A DNA stretch of 58,635 nucleotides, taken from the NCBI GenBank assembly GCA_029974925.1, contig JARKQH010000206.1, positions 1-58,635 of the forward strand, read 5' to 3'. The position numbers and the translations under genes are program-made. The DNA comes from Verrucomicrobiota bacterium. Lineage in GTDB: Bacteria > Verrucomicrobiota > Verrucomicrobiia > Limisphaerales > UBA8199. Numbering within the stretch: position 1 is the stretch's first letter; each line of letters starts with the position of its first letter. The notes below the pieces were generated by a model. That model did not search any database. It was given only the letters and a program-made list of their open reading frames with translations, and had not been told where the DNA came from. Of this stretch, positions 8,259 to 16,602 are shown in pieces.

Positions 8259-9665
8259 GTGCCTGCGGACACCAAACAACCGTTGCTCCAGCGGATTCCG
8301 TCGCTGACCGATCTGCTCAAGCGGGCGGCCATCCAGCAGTGGCTCGAGACCCATCCTCACACCCTGGTCACCCACGTGCTGCGGCAGGCCGCGGCCGAAC
8401 TGCGCGACCGCATCCTTGACGGCAGCCTGGCCGACCCTGCCGCCATCACCGCCGAGGCCGTCGAGCGGCGGGCCGGAGCCCTCCTGGCGGATCAAACCCG
8501 GCCCCGGATTCGGGCCGCCATCAACGCCACCGGCATCCTCCTTCACACCGGCTTGGGGCGGGCCGTGTTCCCCGAGAGCGTGGTGGACTCGATTGTGCCC
8601 GCCCTCAAGGGCTATTGCACGCTGGCGGTCCACCCGGAATCGGGCGAACGGGTCGAACGCGACGAGCTGGTGGAGGACCTTCTGGCGGAACTGACCGGGG
8701 CGGAAGCGGCCACGGTGGTGAACAACAACGCGGCGGCGACCCTGCTGGTGCTGGCCGGGCTGGCGGCGCAGCGGGAGGTCATTGTTTCGCGCGGGCAGTT
8801 GATTGAAATTGGCGGCTCCTTCCGCCTTCCCGAGGTCATGGCCCAGAGCCAGGCGCGGCTGGTCGAAGTCGGCGCCACCAACCGGACGCACCTCGCCGAT
8901 TACCAACGCGCCATCACCGCGCAGACCGCCGCCCTCATGCGGGTGCATCCCAGCAATTACCGCATCGTCGGCTTTGCCGGGACCCCCTCGTTGGCCGAGC
9001 TGGCCGCCCTCGCCCGCCGTCACAACTTGCTGCTCATTGACGACCTTGGGGCCGGCGCGCTGGTGGACTTGCGCCAGTTTGGCCTGCCGCAGGAGCCCAT
9101 CGTCCGGGAATCCATCGCGGCCGGCGCGGACATCGTGTTGTTCAGCGGCGACAAATTGATCGGCGGCAGCCAGGCGGGCATCCTTGTCGGCCGCCGCCCC
9201 TTGATTCAACAACTGAGAAAGCACCCGCTGATGCGGGCGATGCGCGTGGACAAAACCTGTCTGATGGTGCTCGAGCGCACCTTGCACCTGTTCCGGCATC
9301 CGGAGCGGCTGCGCCGCGAGCATCCGCTTTACCGCATGATTTGCCAGCCGTTGGAAACGGTTCGCGCCCGGGCGGTGGCCTTGCAGGCGGGGCTCGCGGC
9401 GCTGGGGTCCGCAGCCAGAGTCGAAATCGCCGACAGCGTGGCCTATCTTGGGAGCGGCTCGCTGCCCACGGAAGCCATCCCGAGTGTGACGGTCGGGCTG
9501 CAGGCCCGCGACGTGGGGGCCGGCGAGCTGGCCCGGCGCTTGCGCCTGGACGAAGCCTGCGTGTTCAGCCGGATTGAATCCGACCAGGTCAAACTCGACA
9601 TGAGAACCGTCGCCGACGAGCAGGTGCCGGCCATTGTCCAGGCCGTCCGCCGGGCCATCTCATGA
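8259..9665 (+). CDS. selA: L-seryl-tRNA(Sec) selenium transferase
   Basis: SelA is a pyridoxal-phosphate enzyme that converts seryl-tRNA(Sec) to selenocysteinyl-tRNA(Sec) using selenophosphate. The protein shows IPSLTDLLKR near the start, INATGILLHTGLGRA, and the PLP-lysine motif FSGDKLIGGSQAG. From the chosen GTG at 8259 the lysine is residue 299, close to Lys295 of the E. coli enzyme. A TTG at 8226 would add 11 residues. Length is 468 residues, normal. selB follows 37 bases downstream in the same direction, so the two are probably co-transcribed. Together they show that this organism decodes some UGA codons as selenocysteine. Confidence 0.96.
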   Translation: MPADTKQPLLQRIPSLTDLLKRAAIQQWLETHPHTLVTHVLRQAAAELRDRILDGSLADPAAITAEAVERRAGALLADQTRPRIRAAINATGILLHTGLGRAVFPESVVDSIVPALKGYCTLAVHPESGERVERDELVEDLLAELTGAEAATVVNNNAAATLLVLAGLAAQREVIVSRGQLIEIGGSFRLPEVMAQSQARLVEVGATNRTHLADYQRAITAQTAALMRVHPSNYRIVGFAGTPSLAELAALARRHNLLLIDDLGAGALVDLRQFGLPQEPIVRESIAAGADIVLFSGDKLIGGSQAGILVGRRPLIQQLRKHPLMRAMRVDKTCLMVLERTLHLFRHPERLRREHPLYRMICQPLETVRARAVALQAGLAALGSAARVEIADSVAYLGSGSLPTEAIPSVTVGLQARDVGAGELARRLRLDEACVFSRIESDQVKLDMRTVADEQVPAIVQAVRRAIS

Positions 9666-9702
9666 GCGCTCGCCGGCCGCGCGCCCCCCTGGCTTTGTCC
9701 CC

Positions 9703-11661
9703 ATGACCTCCGCCCGAAGACACATCATGCTCGGCACCGCCGGTCACGTGGACCACGGGAAGACCGCCTTGGTGAAACTCCTGACGGGGTGCGACACCGA
9801 CACCTTGACCGAGGAAAAGGAGCGGGGCTTGACCATAGACCTGGGCTTTGCCCCCTGCCGGCTGGCGGACCAGCGCATTGTCGGCGTGGTGGACGTGCCG
9901 GGCCATGTGGACTTCATTCGCAACATGGTGGCCGGGGCGCATGGCGTGGACGTGGTCATCCTCGTGGTCGCGGCCGACGACGGCATCATGCCCCAAACCC
10001 GGGAACACCTCCAAATCCTCACCTTGATGGGACTCCGCCATGGTCTGGTGGCCTTGACCAAGATTGACCTGGTCGAGCCGGCGCGGCGCGACGAGGTCGC
10101 CGCCGAACTGCGGCAGTTGCTGGCCGGGACGTTCCTGCGGGAGGCGCCCATCTGTCCGATGTCAAACCTCACCGGCGAGGGCTTTGAAGGTTTTTTTGAC
10201 GCCCTGAACCAGGTCGTGAACGGCTGTCAGGAACGGCCCGTGAGCGGGGTGTTCCGGCTCTGGGTCGAGGACGTGTTCTCGCTGCGCGGGCCGGGGACGA
10301 TCCTCACCGGCATTCCCACCGGCGGAATCGTGCGCGCGGGAGAATCGCTGGCGTTGCTGCCCGGCGAGGTGACCGGCCGGGTCCGGCGCATGCAGGTTTA
10401 CGGCGAAGACGCCGTCGAAGGCCGGGCCGGCGAATGTGTGGCGCTCAATATCCCCGAATTGGACCCCCGCCACGTCCGGCGGGGCATGCTGCTTTGCCCG
10501 CCGGAAACGCTCTCCCCCGTGGCGATGGCCGAGGCGGAGCTGCAATTGCTGCCGGACCTCAAGACCCGGGTTCCGGACCTGGTCCGGATTCAGCTTCACG
10601 TCGGGACGGCCTCCGTGCCGGCCCAGGTGGCGATGCTGGAAACCCCGACGATGAGCGGCGGGCAGCGGCAGATGGTCCAGTTGCGTCTGGCCGAGCCGCT
10701 GCCGGTGATTCCGGGCGAACGCTTTGTGGCGCGGGCGAATCTGGGCCAGGGGGACCATGCCGGTCTCGCGACCATCGGCGGCGGACGGATTCTGGGCACG
10801 ACCAACGTGCGGCTGCGGCGCCGCCGGCCGTGGACCCTCGAGGCCCTGGCGGCGCGGCGCGAGGCGCTGGATTGTCCCGCCGCCTGGTGCGAGTTGATGC
10901 TGCGTGAATCCCGCGAGCCCCTGTCGCTGTCCCGGCTTCAGCAAAAGTGTCTCCTGCGCCAAGAGGAGTTGAACGCGTTGTTGAATCCGCTCGAGGCGGG
11001 CGGCCGCGTGATCCGGCTCCCCGGCGGCCTGTGGACTCATCGTCAAACCGTGGATCAGGCGGCCGCCAGGCTGCTGGGGATTGTCCAGTCCTTTCACGCC
11101 GCAAATCCACAACGCGCCGGCCTTGAAGCGCAGGAATTGTTTGCCCGGGCGCGGGCCAACCCCGTCGTGGGCACATTGGCCGTCGAGTCGCTGATCCAAA
11201 GCGGGAAACTCGAGCGCTCCGGCACGGTGCTTGCGCGCAAGGGTTGGAGCGCCCGCCTTACCGATCGCGACGCGCAACTGTGCGAGAAGCTGGTGGGTCT
11301 GATGCGCCAGGCCAAATGGTCGCCGCCCTCCCCCGGCGAGCTGGCCGTGGCGCTGAAGGAGCCGTTGGAACGGGTCGGCAAGATGATTCGCTTGCTGACG
11401 GACCGTGGGCAGTTGGTCCAGATTGAGAGGGACCTCGTGCTCCATCCCGAGGCCCTCGAAGCCGCGCGCCAGACGGCCCTTGGCCTCTTTGCCAAAAAAC
11501 CCGTGTTCTCCACCATGGAATTCCGCGACGCGCTGGGCGTCAGCCGCAAATACGCCGTCCCCATCCTGGACTATTTCGACCGCATCCGGCTCACCGTGCG
11601 CACCGGGCACGACCGCACGCCGGGTGTCGAAGCCCGCAAGGCGCTGCAAAAGCCCGCGTGA
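9703..11661 (+). CDS. selB: Selenocysteine-specific elongation factor
   Basis: SelB is the dedicated GTPase that carries Sec-tRNA(Sec) to ribosomes paused at UGA and reads the SECIS hairpin through its C-terminal winged-helix domains. Visible GTPase motifs are GTAGHVDHGKTALVK (G1), DVPGHVDF (G3) and TKID (G4). Beta-barrel domains follow to about residue 340. The remaining 300 residues contain several winged-helix segments ending in FRDALGVSRKYAVPILDYFD...RTGHDR, which is characteristic of SelB. The ATG at 9703 gives 652 residues and starts just before the first strand; an ATG at 9634 inside selA is less likely. No tRNA(Sec) gene was found beside it. Confidence 0.95.
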   Translation: MTSARRHIMLGTAGHVDHGKTALVKLLTGCDTDTLTEEKERGLTIDLGFAPCRLADQRIVGVVDVPGHVDFIRNMVAGAHGVDVVILVVAADDGIMPQTREHLQILTLMGLRHGLVALTKIDLVEPARRDEVAAELRQLLAGTFLREAPICPMSNLTGEGFEGFFDALNQVVNGCQERPVSGVFRLWVEDVFSLRGPGTILTGIPTGGIVRAGESLALLPGEVTGRVRRMQVYGEDAVEGRAGECVALNIPELDPRHVRRGMLLCPPETLSPVAMAEAELQLLPDLKTRVPDLVRIQLHVGTASVPAQVAMLETPTMSGGQRQMVQLRLAEPLPVIPGERFVARANLGQGDHAGLATIGGGRILGTTNVRLRRRRPWTLEALAARREALDCPAAWCELMLRESREPLSLSRLQQKCLLRQEELNALLNPLEAGGRVIRLPGGLWTHRQTVDQAAARLLGIVQSFHAANPQRAGLEAQELFARARANPVVGTLAVESLIQSGKLERSGTVLARKGWSARLTDRDAQLCEKLVGLMRQAKWSPPSPGELAVALKEPLERVGKMIRLLTDRGQLVQIERDLVLHPEALEAARQTALGLFAKKPVFSTMEFRDALGVSRKYAVPILDYFDRIRLTVRTGHDRTPGVEARKALQKPA

Positions 11662-11724
11662 GCGGCCGCGCGCCGCCAGAGGGAAGGGAGGCCAGCCGGC
11701 CTGTGCGGTCTGTCAAGGGCGTCG

Positions 11725-11774
11725 GGAGGCGGCCTCCTCCGTGGGCCCGCCCCGGCCGCCCTAGTAAAGGCCGG
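11725..11774. terminator. GC-rich hairpins between convergent genes
   Basis: Between the end of selB and the end of the convergent fucosidase gene lie two small hairpins: GGAGG-CGG-CCTCC (11725-11737) and CCGGCC...GGCCGG (11752-11774). No T-tract follows either, so they are at best weak bidirectional terminators. Confidence 0.35.
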
Positions 11775-11783
11775 CCGGAGGGC

Positions 11784-13220
11784 TCAGCGCGCAGGCTCGA
11801 GCTTGAGCGCCACCACACTGACGACCGGGTCCGGCGCCGTTGCCGGGACCTGAACGGTCCACGTCCGGCCGGTGGGGCTCACCGTTGCCTTGCCGCCGCC
11901 GGCCAGCAGCCACGCTTTCACCGGCTCGCTGCCCCGGAGGGCGGGGATTTCCAACCTGCCGTTCCTGGGCCAGTCGAACACGTGGAGGTAAAGGCGCTCG
12001 GGACCGCCTTTGCCGGCCTTTTGGGTGCAGCGGCCCCAGGCCAGTTTCTCATACGGGCTGGCCGTCGTGCCGTAGATGGCTTCGCCATTGACTCGCATCC
12101 AGGCGCCAATGTCGCGCAGCGCCCGGACGCTTTCCTCCGGCACCGACCCGTCTCCCTTGGGTCCGATGTTGAGGAGGTAGTTGCCGCCTTTGCTGGCAAT
12201 GTCCACCAGGTTGCGGATGAGCGTTGCGCTGGATTTCCAGGCGTGATCGTGTGCGCTGTAACCCCAGGTGGTGTTCATCGTCATGCACGTCTCCCAGTCC
12301 ACCCCCGGCATCCCGGTGTCGGGGATGTGCTGTTCGGGGGTGATAAAGTCGCCGTACTTGGGATCGAGCTGCGGCAGGTAGCCTTCGGTGCCCATGCCGG
12401 CCCACCCGGCTTCGCGGCTCCGAAACAGGCGGTTGTTCATGATGATGCGAGGCCGTTTGGCCCGGACCCGCTCCATCAGGTCGAAGGCGTTCCAGGCTTC
12501 CTGTCCTTGAAAGTCAATCGCGCTGTAGTCCCACCACAGAATGTCCACGGGGTAGCGGGAAACCAGCTCGTCAACCTGGGCGCGCAGAAAGGCCTTGTAT
12601 TTGGCATGGTCGCGCTCCCCGTTGGGATAGGGCCTGCCTTTCAACGGATGCGGCAGTTGCTGGGATTTCTGGTAGGCGTATTGGTCGTGATGCCAGTCTA
12701 TCACCGAATGATAGAACCCGACCCGCAACCGCCTGGCGCGCGCGGCCTGCACGATCTCGCAAACCAGGTCGCGCCCCAGCAGGTTGCCGGCGTCAAAATC
12801 GCTGACCTTCGAATCATGCAGGGCAAACCCGTCGTGATGCTTGGTCGTGAAGACCAGGTACCGGCAGCCGGCCTCCCGCGCCAGTTGCGCCCATTCGCGG
12901 GCGAAGCCCTCCTTGGGCTTGAAAAGCGGAAAGGCGGCTTTGGTGTACGTGTCGGTGTCCGCCTTCACCCGTTGCTGAATCCACTCCATCCCGCCGCGCG
13001 TGCCCACGGGCTTGCCTTCCCAGGTCCCCGCCAGGCCGGAATAGAGGCCCCAGTGCACAAACAAACCGAACCGCGCCTGGCGCCACCAGGCCATGCGCTG
13101 GTCGCGCTGCGCGGGCGTTTCGCCCGCGGGTGCCCCGCCTGCGGCCGGGGAATTCATCAGGCAAATGACGCTCAGGGCAAGGACGGCGGCGGCGGTTCGG
13201 ACTCGCAAATGGCGGTTCAT
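11784..13220 (-). CDS. Alpha-L-fucosidase, GH29
   Basis: A 478-residue exported enzyme expected to release alpha-L-fucose from glycans. The start at 13220 gives MNRHLRVRTAAAVLALSVIC, a signal peptide; longer in-frame starts are out of keeping with that. GH29 hallmarks are WWRQARFGLFVHWGLYSG near residue 50, YLVFTTKHHDGF, and DILWWDYSAID, which carries the expected nucleophile aspartate. NYLLNIGPKGDG is a standard C-terminal-side motif of the barrel. A beta-sandwich follows. It is divergent from the BNR/LamG gene with only 91 bases between them, so both may respond to the same signal. Confidence 0.93.
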   Translation of the reverse strand: MNRHLRVRTAAAVLALSVICLMNSPAAGGAPAGETPAQRDQRMAWWRQARFGLFVHWGLYSGLAGTWEGKPVGTRGGMEWIQQRVKADTDTYTKAAFPLFKPKEGFAREWAQLAREAGCRYLVFTTKHHDGFALHDSKVSDFDAGNLLGRDLVCEIVQAARARRLRVGFYHSVIDWHHDQYAYQKSQQLPHPLKGRPYPNGERDHAKYKAFLRAQVDELVSRYPVDILWWDYSAIDFQGQEAWNAFDLMERVRAKRPRIIMNNRLFRSREAGWAGMGTEGYLPQLDPKYGDFITPEQHIPDTGMPGVDWETCMTMNTTWGYSAHDHAWKSSATLIRNLVDIASKGGNYLLNIGPKGDGSVPEESVRALRDIGAWMRVNGEAIYGTTASPYEKLAWGRCTQKAGKGGPERLYLHVFDWPRNGRLEIPALRGSEPVKAWLLAGGGKATVSPTGRTWTVQVPATAPDPVVSVVALKLEPAR

Positions 13221-13311
13221 ACTCAACGGGATGCAGCTTGTCGCAGGACCGGCGCCCAGACAAGTAAAAAGAGAATCTGGCACCCGGTTCGGATTTGACG
13301 TAGAATGAACC

Positions 13312-16300
13312 ATGATGAAGCGTTTTGTGGCCCGTCTCCCGCTGGTCTGCGTCACGGGGTGTTTGCTGTCCGCCGGTTGCCCCGCGCCGGTTCAGGCCGC
13401 CGCTCACTTGCTGGCCCCCGATGGCGTCTGGTGTTGGTTCGGAAACCCCCGGGCCTTGTTCAAAGACGGCCGCCTCTATTTCGGCTACGTCCGGTATGCC
13501 GATGGCCGCGTCTGCCTCAACACCTTCGATCCGCTCACCGCCGAGTCGCGGCTGCTCTGGGCCAGCGACATGACCCAGCGCGATGATCACGACAACCCCG
13601 GCCTCCTGAAATTAAGTGACGGCCGAATGCTGGCGATTTATGCCAAGCACGGCAACGAGACGCGCTTTTACTACCGCGTCACGGCCGGCGCCGACACCGC
13701 CACACCGTCCAACTGGAGTCCCGAGCTGGCTTACACCAACACCACCGCCGGCGTCACCTATGCCAATCCGTATCAGCTCGGCGCCGAGTCCGGCCGCATT
13801 TACAACTTCTTTCGCAATTTGAACTTCAATCCCACCTTCGTGACCTCGGATGCGTCGGGAACCAACTGGTCTGCGCCGCAGATTCTCATCAAAACCGGCA
13901 CCGGCAGTTACCGGCCCTATGTCCAATACTGCTCGGATTTCGAGCGCCGCATTGATTTCACCTATACCGACGGCCATCCCGACGTCGCCGCCGTCCCGAC
14001 CTCGCTCTACCACGCCTATTATCAGGACGGCGCGTTGTGGAAATCCGACGGCTCCTTGTTGAAGTACTTGACCAACGCCCCGCTGCTGCACGATTCGGGC
14101 GAACGCGGCACGGTCATCTATCAATATAGCGCGGCGCCCAGCAGCGACCCCAACGTCCACATTCCCTACGGGCGCGCCTGGTGCTGGGACCTGCTCTACC
14201 ATACCAACGGCGCTCCGGTGGCGGCGTTCTCCGTGCAGGTGACCAACGTGATGGGCGCCAATTGGTACAACGACCGCCTTTACTATTATTACGCGCGATG
14301 GACCGGGTCGAACTGGCAAAAGCGGTTCATCGCGCACGCGGGCCGGCCGCTTTACAACACCCAGCGTTATTATGCGGGCGGGATCAGCCTCGACCCCAAC
14401 AACCCGGACGTCGTCTATCTGGCCAGCAATGCCGCCGATCCGTTTGCCCTCGGCGACCTGGCCAACGTGCCGCTCCGCCCGGATGACCGCTACGAAATCT
14501 TTCGCGGGCAGACTCAGGACGGGGGGCTGACGTTTACCTGGCAGGCCGTCACCACCAATTCCACAATGGACAACCTGCGCCCCTACGTTCCGCGCGGCAA
14601 TCCCTTCCCCTACGGAGTGATTTGGTATGCGGGCGTCTATACCAGTTATACCGTTTGGGACACCGCCGTTTACGGCATTTTTTCCACGAACCTCGCGCCC
14701 GTGACCCTCGTGCCCAACCATCCGCCGGCGGTATTCTTGCTGAGCCCGACGGTGACTCCCCTGGTGCTGACCCACCCGCAGAACCATCTCGAATTGCGGG
14801 CCACGGCGAGCGACGATGGCCAGCCCGGCCCGCTGAACGTGGCCTGGAGCACGGTCCAAGGCCCCGCCAACGCCACGTTCGCCAACGCCACCAGCCTGCT
14901 TACCAGCGTCCGTTTCCCCCAGCCGGGCGCGTATGTGCTGCGGCTGAGCGCCGATGACTCGGTCAAAAGCAATCGGGTGGACCAGGCCGTCCTCGTCGGC
15001 GCGGCGGAACCGGCCGCCTCCGATTTGGCGCTGTGGTTGAAGCTGGATGAAACCTGGGGCACCACGGCGGTGGACAGCTCCGGCAACGGCAACCACGGGG
15101 TGCTGGCGGGAGACGGGGTCTGGAAGCCGGCAGGGGGGCCGCGGGGCGGGGCGATGGAGTTCAACGGCACCAACTCATTCATCAACGTGCCCGACGCGCC
15201 CAACCTGGACAACACCGCGGCGTTCACGCTGGCGTATTGGCTGCGGGCGGATGCCTACACCACCGGCGGGGCGGGGCTGGTTTCCAAGCGCAACGCCATC
15301 AGCGACAACAACGCCTTCACCACGTTTCTCCAGGTGGACCGCCTGATTAATGTGGACATTGACGGAAGCAACAACCGGTTTACCAGCGTCACCGCCATCG
15401 AAACCGGCCGCTGGTATCATGTCGCGATCACCTTCGACGGCTCGCAGCCCACCAATCAACGAGCCCGGCTCTACCTCAACGGCGCCCTGGACCGCGTCGC
15501 GGCCGAAAGCAGCCCCGCCGTGCCCAACTACAACTCATCGGTCAAAATCGGCCTGACGCACTCCAACGTCACAACCTATTTCAAGGGCGCGATGGATGAC
15601 ATCCGGTTCTACCGGCGCGCGTTGCCGGCCGAAGAGATTGTGGCGCTGGCGGCGGCAGGCCAGGCGCCCAGCGCCGTCACGCCGCCCGCCTTCGCCGCCA
15701 CCAACCGCGTCCCCGCCTGGCTGGCGGGCACGGTCGCCGGCGACCCCTCGCACGGCCCCGTCGCCGCGTTTTGGTCCGCCGACTCCGGCCCGGCGCCAGT
15801 TCAGTTTGCCGAACCGGCCAATCCCGCGAGCGTCGTGACCTTCAACGCCCCGGGACAATACGGGCTCCGGTTGTGGGCCAGCAACCACGCCGCCCAGGTG
15901 TTCGCGTTGCTGCCGGTTACCGTGAGTCCGAACGAGAAGCTCTATGCGGACTGGGTCAGCCTGGCGTTTCCGGGGGAAACGAATGAGATGATCATCGGGC
16001 CCCACGGCGATCCCGACCTCGATGGGGTTCGCAACCTGGTCGAGTTTGCGCTGGGTCTGACCCCCGGCATTCCGGATGCCCGCCCATTCGGACCCGCTTC
16101 GCCGGGCCTCCCGGTGGGCGGCCTGGTCGAGGTCTCAAACGCCAGCCACCTCGTCCTGCGCGTCAAACGCCCCACGGGCCTCCTCCAAATCGCTTACGCC
16201 GTCGAAATCTCGCCGGACCTGGTGCAATGGTTCGACGCGCCGCCCCCGTCGGGTCCCGTGGACAATGGCGATGGAACCGAAACGCTGGTCTTTCAGGACC

Positions 16301-16359
16301 CGGTCGCCACGCGCGACGCGCCCAGCCGCTACCTGCGCCTGCGAGTCACCTTGTTTTGA
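13312..16359 (+). CDS. Secreted BNR-repeat and LamG-domain protein
   Basis: A 1015-residue exported protein. The N-terminus MMKRFVARLPLVCVTGCLLS is a signal peptide; a lipoprotein site at LSAGC is possible but atypical. Residues about 35-465 form a BNR/beta-propeller-like domain of the kind annotated as BNR repeat-containing (WFGNPRALFKDGRLYFGYV, DDHDNPGLLKLSDGRMLAIY). An Ig/PKD-like segment spans about 480-565. Residues about 575-790 form a concanavalin/LamG-like domain (LKLDETWGTTAVDSSGNGNHG, GRWYHVAITFDG, AMDDIRFYRRAL). A second beta segment and a short C-terminal domain follow. Likely binds or processes polysaccharide; no catalytic residues can be named. Confidence 0.8.
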   Translation: MMKRFVARLPLVCVTGCLLSAGCPAPVQAAAHLLAPDGVWCWFGNPRALFKDGRLYFGYVRYADGRVCLNTFDPLTAESRLLWASDMTQRDDHDNPGLLKLSDGRMLAIYAKHGNETRFYYRVTAGADTATPSNWSPELAYTNTTAGVTYANPYQLGAESGRIYNFFRNLNFNPTFVTSDASGTNWSAPQILIKTGTGSYRPYVQYCSDFERRIDFTYTDGHPDVAAVPTSLYHAYYQDGALWKSDGSLLKYLTNAPLLHDSGERGTVIYQYSAAPSSDPNVHIPYGRAWCWDLLYHTNGAPVAAFSVQVTNVMGANWYNDRLYYYYARWTGSNWQKRFIAHAGRPLYNTQRYYAGGISLDPNNPDVVYLASNAADPFALGDLANVPLRPDDRYEIFRGQTQDGGLTFTWQAVTTNSTMDNLRPYVPRGNPFPYGVIWYAGVYTSYTVWDTAVYGIFSTNLAPVTLVPNHPPAVFLLSPTVTPLVLTHPQNHLELRATASDDGQPGPLNVAWSTVQGPANATFANATSLLTSVRFPQPGAYVLRLSADDSVKSNRVDQAVLVGAAEPAASDLALWLKLDETWGTTAVDSSGNGNHGVLAGDGVWKPAGGPRGGAMEFNGTNSFINVPDAPNLDNTAAFTLAYWLRADAYTTGGAGLVSKRNAISDNNAFTTFLQVDRLINVDIDGSNNRFTSVTAIETGRWYHVAITFDGSQPTNQRARLYLNGALDRVAAESSPAVPNYNSSVKIGLTHSNVTTYFKGAMDDIRFYRRALPAEEIVALAAAGQAPSAVTPPAFAATNRVPAWLAGTVAGDPSHGPVAAFWSADSGPAPVQFAEPANPASVVTFNAPGQYGLRLWASNHAAQVFALLPVTVSPNEKLYADWVSLAFPGETNEMIIGPHGDPDLDGVRNLVEFALGLTPGIPDARPFGPASPGLPVGGLVEVSNASHLVLRVKRPTGLLQIAYAVEISPDLVQWFDAPPPSGPVDNGDGTETLVFQDPVATRDAPSRYLRLRVTLF

Positions 16360-16602
16360 ACCTCTGACCCGGCCCCGGTTGTCCCGCCACACGCGCCGCT
16401 GCGCCTGCCCCCTCCGCCGCGGGGCAGGCGAGACTCGCTGGCCTGAAATGGCTCATCGAACCAAAACAAAAAATGCGGTAATCTCAGTTCTTTTGCTGTT
16501 TAGCCAATGAGGTTTAAGCCCCCGAACAGCGACGCCACGCCCGGCTTGAGCTTGATTCTGAGCCGGCCACATGGTTTAATCTGGGAAAACCGGGCTCAGA
16601 CG

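Noticed and set aside
11661-11790. Search for tRNA(Sec) beside selB
   Set aside because: No T-loop motif, no proper acceptor stem and no TCA anticodon arm could be formed in the gap.
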